The translations under genes and the position numbers were made by a program. Shown in pieces: positions 18,221 through 27,638 of a stretch of 64,000 nucleotides of DNA (positions are counted from its first letter, which is position 1; every line of letters starts with the position of its first letter). Under the pieces are notes generated by a model, which saw nothing but the letters and a program-made list of their open reading frames with translations, had not been told where the DNA came from and searched no databases. Origin of the DNA: Pseudoalteromonas sp. GCY (GTDB taxonomy: Bacteria; Pseudomonadota; Gammaproteobacteria; Enterobacterales; Alteromonadaceae); contig NZ_CP068023.1 in NCBI RefSeq assembly GCF_016695175.1, positions 4,006,501 through 4,070,500 on the forward strand, given 5' to 3'.

Positions 18221-20605
18221 TTATCCCTTCACTAATTCAGATGGGTTGATTAATGCATTGAGTGGCCTGCGCAGTATTTGTTGTAGTGAAAAGTACAAAC
18301 ACGAACTCGATACCAACATTATCCCCACAGCCGCAATCGAAAACTCTGCCACACTAAATGTTTGCTGAAAGTATGGCGACAATAATAAGCAACCTGTCAG
18401 GGAGATCATTAACGCAATACCTATGTGCTTAAAGTGGGTAGTAAGATCCTCTCGAGTGAGATCGCTGTGTTTGGCACCCAGCACCATTTTCGTACCGTAA
18501 TAAGAAACTTTAAGTGATTGGCTATAACGAAAGACACCAAACAGACCAATAATCACGAGCAACAACGCCAACGCGAAGATAAATAGTGCTCCATAGGTGA
18601 CCAAGGTATCAGTCAACAGGTATTGCTCACGCTGCGCAGTAAGTGATTTAAAACTAAAGATTTTCAATGCTGGATGAACTTGCGTAAGCAGCGCTGCAAA
18701 ATGGGATTTAGTAACCGGCTGCCGAGTCTTAATTAACGCCGTATTACTTCCTTGTACTGCCCGATACACATGGGGCAGTGCGGGTTCGCCAGGCACGGCT
18801 AAATCAGCAACGACACCAATAATTTCAAATGCCGCATCACCGTCTGCAATGTTAAAGCTCAAGCGCTTGCCTAGCGCCTTTTCCTCGCCACCTAGTTGCT
18901 CAGCAAAAGTTTTATTGATAATTAACTGCTGCTCACCGCGGCGCACCGCTTCACTATCGAAAAACTGACCTTGTAGTAACGGCAAAGAAAAAAACTCAAG
19001 ATAACCACTATCTACAACTCGGCCAACCGGATGCACGCGTTCGAGCGTCTCGACTTCTTGCAATGACCAAGTGCCAACGCCTTGCCCGATGGGTGAACGG
19101 CTTCGACTCACCGCGATTACTTCTGCGGTATTCGCTAGGGCTTCACTGGCTTGACGCATGACTTCTCGGTATTCGTCTCTCGGCATTGTGTCAGGAGCAT
19201 AAAACGTGACTTCGTATTTATTCTTGAGATCTACCGCATAAGCATTTTTGAGATGAGATATGGCAGCAACACCGACATTAAAGCAGAAGAAGGTCAAGAT
19301 AATAGAAATACTTAACTGACTCACCGCCATGATCCGTTGTACTCGCTCACTCACAACAACGGCAGCCCCCTTGCCGCTTTGTTTTAGCATGTGCGTTAAG
19401 TGGCGAAAGCGTATTGCTGACATTCCAGCTAACAACAATAACCAGCTCGTCAATAAAGCGACCAATCCCAGTGCAAGCACACTTTGCCAGGTTAACGAAA
19501 TCAGCTGCGCTTGCGGCAACAGTCCCACTAGCTCTTGCTGTAGCCACTGGCAGATAACATAAGACGCACCAATTGCAACCAAGAATGATACTAAGCAAAG
19601 TGCTAGCAGCGGTAACCACTGCATCAGCGCAATATCTCTTATTTTTGCACCCACCACCGCTTGAATTGCCAGCCTACGCTGGATCTGACTGAGTCTTGCA
19701 AGGTATAAATTACTGATATTTAGGAGCGCTATACCAAGTAAGCCTAGCGATACCACAAACATTCCAAATAACAATAAGGGAGACTTACCGAGCATAATTG
19801 ATTTCAACGGTATCGCGCGAATGCCAATATGCCACTTCGCAAAATACTCACTGTCGCTCACTTTGCTGCGCCAAAGTGTGTTCATTTCGTTGGAAAGCGA
19901 GAGGCTGACTTGTTCATGCTCCGCCCCTGTAGCCAGTTTACCCACCATCAAGTTAAGCGCATAACGGTTCCACCAGTAAGGTTTAGCTTCCTCTGAAGTT
20001 AGGTTGTATTGCCAAGGTAGCCATACCGCAGTGTTGTGCGTGAGTTTTTTTAAGTTAGGTTCATAAAACTGCTCTGCCGCTACCCCGACAATCGTAAACT
20101 CTCGCTCATCCAGACGCAGCATTTTATTTAAGATATTAGGATCGCCATTGAAGTGGTTTTGCCAAGCTTGAAAGCTAAGCACTGCCACAGGGCTGCTCTC
20201 ATCGACAGGTTCGGTAATAACCCGCCCCATCGCAAGCGGCATATCAAAAATACTAAACCACTGTGGCGAGACATAAGCCGATTCAACTTGAGGCGCATCG
20301 GCGTCTGAGGTAAGCAATTGCTCGGCATAATGCACCATCGCCAGTTGCTCCATTGCGGCAGGTTTATGCTCGTATAAATGCATCAATGATGGGTAGTTAA
20401 AGGCTTCGCTGCTCTCGTTGTCATTTTCATCAAACATCGGGTATTCAAGTTTAACAATACGTTCTGAATCCGGGTATGGTAGAGGTGAGAAATACAGGCT
20501 ATGTAACATTCCCATTGCTACCAGCATCACAACGAATACGCAGCTCAGCGTAGTCACCACACTAACATGGTAAATATTTGCACGGCCTAAGTTGAACACT
20601 TGCAT
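18221..20605 (-). CDS. FtsX/MacB-type ABC permease, first subunit
   Basis: Permease of 794 residues and paralogue of the next gene: N-terminal TM (about 17-37), a MacB periplasmic core domain (VESAYVSPQWFSIFDMPLAMGR at about 105-126 is typical), TM segments about 280-300, 330-400, 430-450 and 680-775. It starts 10 nt after the ATPase stop. Two full-size permeases with one separate ATPase differ from MacB, where the ATPase is fused and the permease is a homodimer. Confidence 0.88.
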   Translation of the reverse strand: MQVFNLGRANIYHVSVVTTLSCVFVVMLVAMGMLHSLYFSPLPYPDSERIVKLEYPMFDENDNESSEAFNYPSLMHLYEHKPAAMEQLAMVHYAEQLLTSDADAPQVESAYVSPQWFSIFDMPLAMGRVITEPVDESSPVAVLSFQAWQNHFNGDPNILNKMLRLDEREFTIVGVAAEQFYEPNLKKLTHNTAVWLPWQYNLTSEEAKPYWWNRYALNLMVGKLATGAEHEQVSLSLSNEMNTLWRSKVSDSEYFAKWHIGIRAIPLKSIMLGKSPLLLFGMFVVSLGLLGIALLNISNLYLARLSQIQRRLAIQAVVGAKIRDIALMQWLPLLALCLVSFLVAIGASYVICQWLQQELVGLLPQAQLISLTWQSVLALGLVALLTSWLLLLAGMSAIRFRHLTHMLKQSGKGAAVVVSERVQRIMAVSQLSISIILTFFCFNVGVAAISHLKNAYAVDLKNKYEVTFYAPDTMPRDEYREVMRQASEALANTAEVIAVSRSRSPIGQGVGTWSLQEVETLERVHPVGRVVDSGYLEFFSLPLLQGQFFDSEAVRRGEQQLIINKTFAEQLGGEEKALGKRLSFNIADGDAAFEIIGVVADLAVPGEPALPHVYRAVQGSNTALIKTRQPVTKSHFAALLTQVHPALKIFSFKSLTAQREQYLLTDTLVTYGALFIFALALLLVIIGLFGVFRYSQSLKVSYYGTKMVLGAKHSDLTREDLTTHFKHIGIALMISLTGCLLLSPYFQQTFSVAEFSIAAVGIMLVSSSCLYFSLQQILRRPLNALINPSELVKG

Positions 20606-20615
20606 GGTGCCCTCT

Positions 20616-21320
20616 CTATGCTCGTTGACTAACAGGTTGAGCAGAAGCGACAGTGCCTAACAGCTCACCATCAAACAATTTCACCTGCCTTGGAGCCATA
20701 TCGGCATAACGTGGATCGTGCGTCACCATACAAACTGTGGTGCCTTGCTGATGCAATTCAGCGATTAATTGCATCACCTGATCGCCACTTTTCGAATCTA
20801 AGTTACCTGTCGGTTCGTCCACCAGTAGAATGCTTGGTTCTGTCACCAAAGCACGAGCAATCGCGACACGCTGCTGCTGCCCGCCTGATAGCTGATTTGG
20901 CTTGTGTTGAACGCGATGCGACAGTCCAACCTTTTGTAAACAAGACTCGACTCGCTGCTTTACTTCAACCTTGCTCAGCTTTTCAGAGCGATACTTTAGG
21001 GGTAAAGCGACGTTATCGAATACCGAAATTTCATCAATGAGATTAAAAGCCTGAAAGACAAACCCAATATGCTCATTGCGAAGCTCAGCGGCCTGATCAA
21101 GCGTCAGGGTTGTCACATCATGAGCACCAATCGTATAACTGCCACTTGTTGCTTGGTCAATCAAACCAATGATGGATAACAAAGTAGATTTACCACAACC
21201 AGATGGGCCAGAGATCGAAATAAAATCGCCTTTTGCTATTTCCAGTGAAATATTTCTCAGTGCATGTGTTTGTAGTTCTTCGGTTTCGAACACTTTATTG
21301 ATATTTTTAAGCACTATCAT
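20616..21320 (-). CDS. ABC transporter ATPase, LolD/MacB type
   Basis: Nucleotide-binding subunit of 234 residues for the FtsX-type permeases. Walker [10 protein letters not shown] is at 38-46, Q-loop at VFQ 88-90, signature LSGGQQQR at 144-151, Walker B ILLVDEP at 164-170, followed by the D-loop GNLDS and the switch His in VTHD. All catalytic residues are intact. Spacing to the neighbours is 10 nt on each side. Confidence 0.94.
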   Translation of the reverse strand: MIVLKNINKVFETEELQTHALRNISLEIAKGDFISISGPSGCGKSTLLSIIGLIDQATSGSYTIGAHDVTTLTLDQAAELRNEHIGFVFQAFNLIDEISVFDNVALPLKYRSEKLSKVEVKQRVESCLQKVGLSHRVQHKPNQLSGGQQQRVAIARALVTEPSILLVDEPTGNLDSKSGDQVMQLIAELHQQGTTVCMVTHDPRYADMAPRQVKLFDGELLGTVASAQPVSQRA

Positions 21321-21330
21321 TTTGATATTC

Positions 21331-22572
21331 CTACTTTAATAAGATTGTCTCACCTAGACTGGAAAGATAGGCTAGATCAGAAATGATTAATCGTCTCCCG
21401 GCTTCAACGCCAGAAACTATAACAATATATTTCCCAGTTGAAGCACCAAAAGTGATTTCTATCGGCTTTGCGGTGTCATCATTATTCAGGGCAAATAAGG
21501 TCTGCGTTTGATTATCTTTGGCATTGGCGGGGCGCTGAACATAGGTGGCATTGGCAAGATGCTTAATGGCGATGCTGGCAGAGATACTCAGCTGCGCTCG
21601 CGCCTGCTTCGGTAAAGCATTTGGTAAACTCACCTCTACTTCCACGCTATTGTTTGTCACAACGGGGTCAACTCGGAGCACTTTGCCTTTTACTTTGTTG
21701 GCCTGCATGCTCACCATAACGTCTTGCCCAGTTTCAACCCAGCGCACTTGGGATTGTGGCACAGACAATACCGCCATCAACGACTGGTTAGAGCCAATCA
21801 ATGCTAATTCGTCACCAACATTGACTCGTTGCCCAAGCGCCAGAGGCATGCGCTCAATGATCCCTGAAGTACTGGCTCTAATCTCTAATTGTTGCTGTTT
21901 TTCTAGTAAGTTATTGAGTTCTTGTTCGCGAATATTGATTTCCTCGTTGGCAAGAATAAGCGCTGAGCCATGTAGTGCTTGTAACTGTTTAGCTTGCTTC
22001 TCTAGCATAGTGATTTCATGTTGCAAGGTACTCAAACTGGTTTCAGTTTGGGCAAAGTTCAGCGCAGAAATAATGCCTTGTTGTGCAAGGTTTTGCTCCG
22101 CGCGGTGACGCAATACTAAGGTTTTTAGCGCGCCTTGTTTTTGCATCAGCTGTGTTTGTTCGTTTAACAGCTCCCGTTGTTGAGTGAGTAGCAGCTGCTC
22201 TTTTATTGTCCGCGACTGACGCAGAGCTTGTTTGGCTTGCTGAACTTGCAACACCAGATCAGGGCTCACAAGCTCGGCTATCACATCTCCTTTACGAATA
22301 ATTGCGCCCGCTTTATGGTGGATAGTTTTAACGATAGCCGAACTTTGCGCGTTTAATAAAAACTGCTCAGCACTACGTAATTCCCCAAAGCTATCTACTG
22401 ATAAGGTAAGCGGTCCTTGTTTCACCTCCGCTACCAGTATTTCAGCGCGCATCACACTAGAATGAGACGCCCATTGTTGCCACAGCAAATAAACAACTAT
22501 CACCGCCATTAAACAGGCAACAACGATATAGTGTGTGGTTTTTTTTGGCTTCGCTGGTTTGACTAGATCCAT
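21331..22572 (-). CDS. HlyD-like periplasmic adaptor of the ABC exporter
   Basis: Adaptor of 413 residues: N-terminal TM anchor about 14-32, lipoyl half (IVKTIHHKAGAIIRKGDVI, about 78-96), a long coiled-coil hairpin about 105-225 rich in Gln and Leu, the second lipoyl half (ASTSGIIERMPLALGQRVNVGDEL) and a beta-barrel. It is the first gene of the operon adaptor-ATPase-permease-permease. A strong AGGAGGGG ribosome site is 3 nt before the ATG, and a -24/-12 promoter lies 28 bp upstream. The gene set resembles peptide or macrolide exporters controlled by NtrC-type two-component systems. Confidence 0.9.
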   Translation of the reverse strand: MDLVKPAKPKKTTHYIVVACLMAVIVVYLLWQQWASHSSVMRAEILVAEVKQGPLTLSVDSFGELRSAEQFLLNAQSSAIVKTIHHKAGAIIRKGDVIAELVSPDLVLQVQQAKQALRQSRTIKEQLLLTQQRELLNEQTQLMQKQGALKTLVLRHRAEQNLAQQGIISALNFAQTETSLSTLQHEITMLEKQAKQLQALHGSALILANEEINIREQELNNLLEKQQQLEIRASTSGIIERMPLALGQRVNVGDELALIGSNQSLMAVLSVPQSQVRWVETGQDVMVSMQANKVKGKVLRVDPVVTNNSVEVEVSLPNALPKQARAQLSISASIAIKHLANATYVQRPANAKDNQTQTLFALNNDDTAKPIEITFGASTGKYIVIVSGVEAGRRLIISDLAYLSSLGETILLK

Positions 22573-22600
22573 TTCCCCTCCTAACTGACTAAGCGCTAAG

Positions 22601-22616
22601 AGCGAGAACTATGCCA
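22601..22616 (-). promoter_or_regulatory. sigma-54 promoter of the ABC exporter operon
   Basis: On the minus strand the sequence TGGCATAGTTCTCGCT has GG and GC exactly 10 bp apart, fitting the TGGCAC-N5-TTGCA consensus at nearly all key positions. Transcription would start near 22590, about 18 nt before the adaptor ATG. Confidence 0.7.
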
Positions 22617-22680
22617 AGTTGAAATAACATTACATTTCAGCACGTTAAAAATCACGTAACTGAAAAAGTCAGCTGATATT

Positions 22681-22710
22681 CCGAAATCGGAGCATTCACT
22701 CCGGGATCGG
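22681..22710. promoter_or_regulatory. paired dyads, likely activator-binding UAS
   Basis: CCGAAATCGG (22681-22690) and CCGGGATCGG (22701-22710), each followed by AG, repeat with exactly 20-bp spacing (two helical turns), about 91-120 bp upstream of the predicted sigma-54 start. This is the usual place for an NtrC-type activator. The regulator encoded at 34044-35393 is the candidate. Confidence 0.6.
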
Positions 22711-22767
22711 AGAGTAACGGCAGTAGATGCAGCTTATCTTTTGTTACACTCCTTTTGCCTTGAGTTT

Positions 22768-22796
22768 CTGACAGGCCCAATTATTTTGGGTACACT
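22768..22796 (+). promoter_or_regulatory. sigma-70 promoter of the metalloprotease gene
   Basis: CTGACA (22768-22773), a 17-bp spacer and TACACT (22791-22796), 28 bp before the start codon. Confidence 0.6.
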
Positions 22797-22824
22797 CTAA
22801 TTTTTACCATTTCGAGTCAATATT

Positions 22825-25329
22825 ATGAAGAAAACGGCATTAAGCATTGCCCTCGCGATCACCTTTGCAAGCGCCCCGAGCTTTGCAAAAAAAGACAAAA
22901 AAGAAGAAGAAAAAACCATCGCTTCACTTATCGAAAATAAAACCAGTATCGATGGCCTGTTCACGCTTTATCAAGATAAAGAAAGTGGCGAGTATTTAAT
23001 GCAACTCAATGAGGCGCAACTTGATACACCTTTCTTATACTTCGTACACACTGTTGATGGCGTTACCGATGCCGGTCATTTTCGAGGTAATTACCGCGAA
23101 ACTAAACTGATTGAATTTAGAAAGCACTTTGACCGCATTGATATTATCAGCAAAACACCGCGTTTTATTTTTGATGAAAACTCAGCCATCGCAAACGCGA
23201 GCGATGCCAACATCAGCGAAGCAGTGCTTGCCAGTATCGATATTGAAAAAGCCGAAGTTGGTAAAATTTTATTCAAAGCGGACAAGCTATTTTTAAGTGA
23301 GTCACTACACAAAGTGTCTCCTTGGAAACGTGCGGACGACAAAAAGGCAAGCAAACGTTTTGCCCTTGGTAAATTAGACGACAAAAAATCTCGAATCGTT
23401 AAGCACCGTCCATACAGCAACAACTTAGATATCGTTGTTGATTATGTCTTTAGTAACCCAGACCCAAAAGTTGCCGGCTCAAATGCAGTAACAGACTCAC
23501 GTTTTGTTTCGCTAAAAGTACAACATAGCTTTGTCGCTCTGCCAGACAATAGCTACCAACCTCGCTACGATGATGCGCGTATCGGTTATTTCACCAATCA
23601 GTTCGACGTGCAAACTTCACCAGATTGGACGCCATATAAAGACGTTATCAAGCGTTGGAACTTAGTGAAAAAGGACCCAAGCGCGGCGCTTTCTGAACCT
23701 GTTGAACCAATCGTGTGGTGGATTGAAAACACCACACCAGTCGAATGGCGTGACACGGTTCGCGATGGTGTACTAGGTTGGAATAGTGCGTTTGAAAAAA
23801 TCGGCTTTAAAAATGCCATTGTGGTGAAAGTACAGCCTGACGACGCCACTTGGGATGCGGGCGATATCAACTACAATGTCCTACGCTGGACTTCATCACC
23901 TCGCCCACCGTTTGGCGGCTATGGTCCGGCAACAGCAAACCCGCTTACCGGCCAAATTCTTGGTTCCGACATCATGCTAGAATACGTGTTTATGCGTAAT
24001 CGCTGGATATATGACTCGCTCTACTCTCAAGGGCAGATGAGCCATAGTGCTGAGACATCAAGCGATACACTACACTGCTCGCTTGGACATGAAATGCAAG
24101 GCCAATTGATGACGGCAAGCCTCGCAACAGGCGCTGACATCGAACGCAAAGAAATGCTACGACAAGGCCTAGTACAGTTGGTTCTTCACGAAGTAGGACA
24201 CACTTTAGGTCTAAACCACAACATGAAATCTTCGATTTTGTGGGGTCCTAAAGAAGTACACGACAAGTCAAAAACACAAGGTATCGTAACTGGCTCCGTG
24301 ATGGACTACGCACCAGCTAACATCGCCCCGCTAGGTATGGAACAAGGTGATATCTTCCAAACCAAACCGGGTCCATATGATGACTGGGCAATAGAATTTG
24401 GCTACAGCACGGCACTTAACGATGACACCCAAGAGCAACTGCGCCTTGAAAAGATCTTATCTCGTTCTGGCGAACATGGCTTAGCTTTTGGCAACGATGC
24501 CGACGATATGCGTGCGCCAGGCCGTCATATTGATCCTCGCGTGATGATTGGCGACTTATCGTCAGATCCGGTGACATACGGCGTTGACCGCATGACTCTG
24601 GTCAACCATTTATTCACCGAACTAAAAGGCAAAGCGCGTGTTGAAGGTCAGTCTAACCAACAGTTATTAACCTCAGCGAATATGCTGTTTGGTCAATACC
24701 GTGCTCAAGCAACTGTGATTTCACGCCAAATTGGCGGTGTATACGTTGAGCGCAGCGTAGTAGGCACAGAAGGTGAAACAAAACCATTTACACCAGTACC
24801 ACTTGCGCGCCAAAAAGCAGCAATGACCGCGCTTAAGGAAATGGTGTTCGCACCGACCGTGCTTGAAAATATGCAGCCTCTTTATAACTACATGCAAGCA
24901 CAGCGCCGTGGCTTTAACCATTATGGTAAGAACGAAGACCCTAAAGTCCATAAGATGGTACTTGGTATGCAAAAGTCGGTACTAGACCAGGTACTACACG
25001 CGAATGTATTACAGCGTATCAGCGACTCTGCGTACTATGGTAACGAATACAGCCTAAACGAGGTTATGAACGACCTGACCGCCGCTATTTTCGTTACTGA
25101 TAAGAATGCAACGACACTAAGCCAAAACCTGCAAATAGAGTACGTTTCTCGCTTGATTAATGTCGCAGGCTTGAGTAAAGCGAGCAAATACGACAATTTG
25201 GCAAAAGCAGCTGCACTATTCCAGCTGCAGAGTATTTTGGATAAGAGCACAGCTTGGGGTGCCGATCAGGCAACTAAGGCACATAAAGCGTATATCGACC
25301 GTATGATCACAAAAGCGCTAGAAGCGTAA
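22825..25329 (+). CDS. secreted zinc-dependent metalloprotease (DUF5117/DUF5118 type)
   Basis: Exported metallopeptidase of 834 residues. The signal peptide is about 1-21 (cleavage after SFA). The catalytic motif HEVGHTLGLNH at 455-465 supplies three histidine ligands and Glu456, and the methionine turn may be SVMDYAP at about 492. The layout follows the zinc-dependent metalloprotease family in which DUF5118, DUF5117 and DUF4953 segments surround the metzincin-like site. It is transcribed alone, divergent from the ABC exporter, and ends at a strong terminator. Substrate unknown; a role in degrading external protein is plausible for a marine heterotroph. Confidence 0.88.
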   Translation: MKKTALSIALAITFASAPSFAKKDKKEEEKTIASLIENKTSIDGLFTLYQDKESGEYLMQLNEAQLDTPFLYFVHTVDGVTDAGHFRGNYRETKLIEFRKHFDRIDIISKTPRFIFDENSAIANASDANISEAVLASIDIEKAEVGKILFKADKLFLSESLHKVSPWKRADDKKASKRFALGKLDDKKSRIVKHRPYSNNLDIVVDYVFSNPDPKVAGSNAVTDSRFVSLKVQHSFVALPDNSYQPRYDDARIGYFTNQFDVQTSPDWTPYKDVIKRWNLVKKDPSAALSEPVEPIVWWIENTTPVEWRDTVRDGVLGWNSAFEKIGFKNAIVVKVQPDDATWDAGDINYNVLRWTSSPRPPFGGYGPATANPLTGQILGSDIMLEYVFMRNRWIYDSLYSQGQMSHSAETSSDTLHCSLGHEMQGQLMTASLATGADIERKEMLRQGLVQLVLHEVGHTLGLNHNMKSSILWGPKEVHDKSKTQGIVTGSVMDYAPANIAPLGMEQGDIFQTKPGPYDDWAIEFGYSTALNDDTQEQLRLEKILSRSGEHGLAFGNDADDMRAPGRHIDPRVMIGDLSSDPVTYGVDRMTLVNHLFTELKGKARVEGQSNQQLLTSANMLFGQYRAQATVISRQIGGVYVERSVVGTEGETKPFTPVPLARQKAAMTALKEMVFAPTVLENMQPLYNYMQAQRRGFNHYGKNEDPKVHKMVLGMQKSVLDQVLHANVLQRISDSAYYGNEYSLNEVMNDLTAAIFVTDKNATTLSQNLQIEYVSRLINVAGLSKASKYDNLAKAAALFQLQSILDKSTAWGADQATKAHKAYIDRMITKALEA

Positions 25330-25373
25330 CTCAAAAGCTTTTGTATTACGCGAGTGAAATGAGCGAAAACGTT

Positions 25374-25398
25374 AAGGGCTAGCAATTTGCTAGCCCTT
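25374..25398. terminator. bidirectional terminator
   Basis: AAGGGCTAGC pairs with GCTAGCCCTT around a short loop, followed by ATTTTG on the plus strand. It lies between the convergent metalloprotease and PQ-loop genes. Confidence 0.85.
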
Positions 25399-25417
25399 AT
25401 TTTGTCCGTTTATATTA

Positions 25418-26062
25418 CTAAGCTAAAGCAGGTTTAGAGCGATAGTACTGAATACAACCTAATTGCGCGGCATTAGTCAGTAAAATCATCACAAACATCA
25501 ACACGTGAGCCACGCTAACATGACCTAAGCTCAGTTCAGCAGCCAATCCAATTCCTCCCGCTAAAAACTGCAGTGAGAAATACCTAGCGCTTAAGTTAGA
25601 GACATCACCGCTTTTAATCGTTTTATAGGTTTGTGGCATAACGCGAATTGAACTCATCACTAGCCCTAAGTAAGTTAACGCATTTAGCAACGCCGCTGCT
25701 TCAATGTCCTTTGCCAATAAAAGCCCAAATGGCAACGTCGACAAAGCAAGCAAGAGTGCTAATTGATTACGCTGTTTCGAGCTTGCGTTGTACCGAATAA
25801 AATAATATAAAATAAGTGCACTTAAAGAACCAGTAATAACAAAAGGCAGCACCATAAAAAAACGTTCAAAGAAAACGTTGTAGGCAATAAAGTAAGAGCT
25901 TTGTGCAACACCAAAACTCATCATTAACAGTGATACACCTGACACACTGCGATTTTTACGGATCTTCCTAATCAAAGGAACAAAGCTTAAAACCAAAACG
26001 AAAGAAGAAACGATCGGTAAATATTCGCTCAATGCCAACTCCAAATGTCTAAATTGTTGCAA
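25418..26062 (-). CDS. PQ-loop repeat membrane protein (SWEET-like)
   Basis: Membrane protein of 214 residues with about seven hydrophobic helices. It holds two PQ-loop units: one near 25-50 (FVPLIRKIRKNRSVSGVSL) and one near 140-160 (VMPQTYKTIKSGDVSNLS) with the canonical PQ. Bacterial members of this fold include SemiSWEET sugar carriers, which have one unit per chain; here both halves are in one protein as in eukaryotic SWEETs. Substrate unknown. Monocistronic. Confidence 0.8.
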   Translation of the reverse strand: MQQFRHLELALSEYLPIVSSFVLVLSFVPLIRKIRKNRSVSGVSLLMMSFGVAQSSYFIAYNVFFERFFMVLPFVITGSLSALILYYFIRYNASSKQRNQLALLLALSTLPFGLLLAKDIEAAALLNALTYLGLVMSSIRVMPQTYKTIKSGDVSNLSARYFSLQFLAGGIGLAAELSLGHVSVAHVLMFVMILLTNAAQLGCIQYYRSKPALA

Positions 26063-26243
26063 AGTTAAAGTGCTGTAAAACTTTTAAAAACACATTGTAA
26101 ATTTATGATTTTTAAGGTTTTATTTTTGAAGGCGCGCATTTTAAGAGCTAACTTTTAAAATACAACTGGACGCCTAACATCCAACTTTGAATAGATGGCA
26201 AGGCTGAAATACAGGTGTATATAAATAAATACAAGGAATTACT

Positions 26244-27419
26244 ATGAAGTGGCTACTCATTATACTTACTAGCATTGGCTTGAGCGGATGCAATTCCACT
26301 CACACCACTACAGCAGACATGAGACAGAAGGTAGATGTAACTTCTCTATTCAACCACTCTCTTTTTGCGCTGAAATCAGTTCCTTCAGAACAACAAATCT
26401 TCACTTTACCTAAGCAAGAAGAAGAAGCTTTATTAACCTATGTTGAGCGGTTCAGAGGTAAAAATGTAACCAAAGACGAAATTCTTGGTAATTTCCTTCA
26501 GGCAAAAATTGGCCACTTTTCTTACGACGGCGAAACATTCATAGCCAGTGAGTTGCTAAATTAGCAGTCCGGAAATTGCATTTCTCTAGCTATATTATCT
26601 CAGGCCTATGCCAATATTCTCGGTATTGAAACTAGTTACGCCAAAGTCGATAGCTTTCCCATCTATCAGAAGAATCAAAATTTCGTACTCACATCAAGCC
26701 ATTTTAAGACAAAACTAATTACACCAAAGGAAGAATTAGCAACTCTAAATAACAGACTTTTCTTTAGCGGAACTGTTGTTGATTATTTCCCTGAGCAGGA
26801 TAGTGTATTCTCAGGGAATGCGCAGTATGAAGATTTAGTCGCAAAGTTTTATACCAATTTGGCCGTTTCCGCTTTGTTGGAAGCTGACTATGATATGAGT
26901 TATTCTTTGTTGTCTGCTGCACTCAAATACGCCCCAAGAGACGCTGAAGCTATCAATATTGCCGCGCTGTTACATAAGCATGTTGGTGATAGAAATAGTG
27001 CGAAGCAAATCTATGATTATGCCTTCAACAATCACCTCACCAGCACCAATTTATTATTGAATTACCTTAACTATATTCCCAAAGACCAAACTAATCTCAA
27101 GAATATGATCCTAGCGGAGCTTGAAAAAAGCCCTACCTCCCCTTTCGATACCCTCTCGTTAGCTTCGAGCTACATAAAGCAACAGCGCTATAAAAAAGCC
27201 AAAGAGCTTATTGAACCTTTATTGTTGAATTATCATTACTTGCCGGAAGTTTATGTCGAGCTCGGGAAAATTGCTTATTTAGAGCAAAGATACCAAACCG
27301 CGTTTGAATATTTTGAGCAAGCAGTCATTAAGTCCAAAGAGCAATACAAAAAAGACCTGTACACCGCCAAGCAAAACATGTTGAACCATTTATTGGTTCG
27401 TAATGAGGATATAAAATAA
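26244..27419 (+). pseudogene. transglutaminase-like/TPR lipoprotein gene interrupted by an amber codon
   Basis: One continuous frame of 391 codons is split by a single TAG at 26562-26564. The first part (106 residues) has a lipoprotein signal peptide with lipobox LSGC (Cys16). Immediately after the stop comes QSGNCISLAILSQAYANILGI, the Cys-containing core of transglutaminase-like domains that precede TPRs. TPR-like helices follow to the end (LEADYDMSYSLLSAALKYAPRD, then VYVELGKIAYLEQRYQTAFEYFEQA). No coding bias is lost after the stop, so the mutation is recent, is a sequencing error, or is read through. CAG to TAG is the simplest change. If not suppressed, the catalytic Cys and all TPRs are lost; a short product from an internal start near 26859 is possible. 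Confidence 0.8.
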
Positions 27420-27439
27420 GTCATAAAACAGGGAATAGC

Positions 27440-27638
27440 ATGAATAAAGTAAAATTCATGTTAAAATAATATATATAAAACTTTACAAATCACATTATTG
27501 TTTCTATTTTGGTGTGTGGATGTTCAAAAAACATACCACCAACTGGTCGTGCCCTACAGTGCACCCAAGGCTTGGTACTGAACGACGCCCAACTTTTTTA
27601 TTTCAAGTTGGATAACCACACACTCAAAAGGAATAACA
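27440..27638 (+). other. gap with a possible degraded lipoprotein start
   Basis: ATG at 27440 opens a frame that stops twice (27467 and 27476) and then reads HIIVSILVCGCSKNIPPTG, which looks like a lipoprotein signal with lipobox. It could be the remnant of a small lipoprotein gene. The continuation overlaps the next gene out of frame. A CCAACTT...AAGTTGG stem lies at 27589-27611. Confidence 0.3.
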
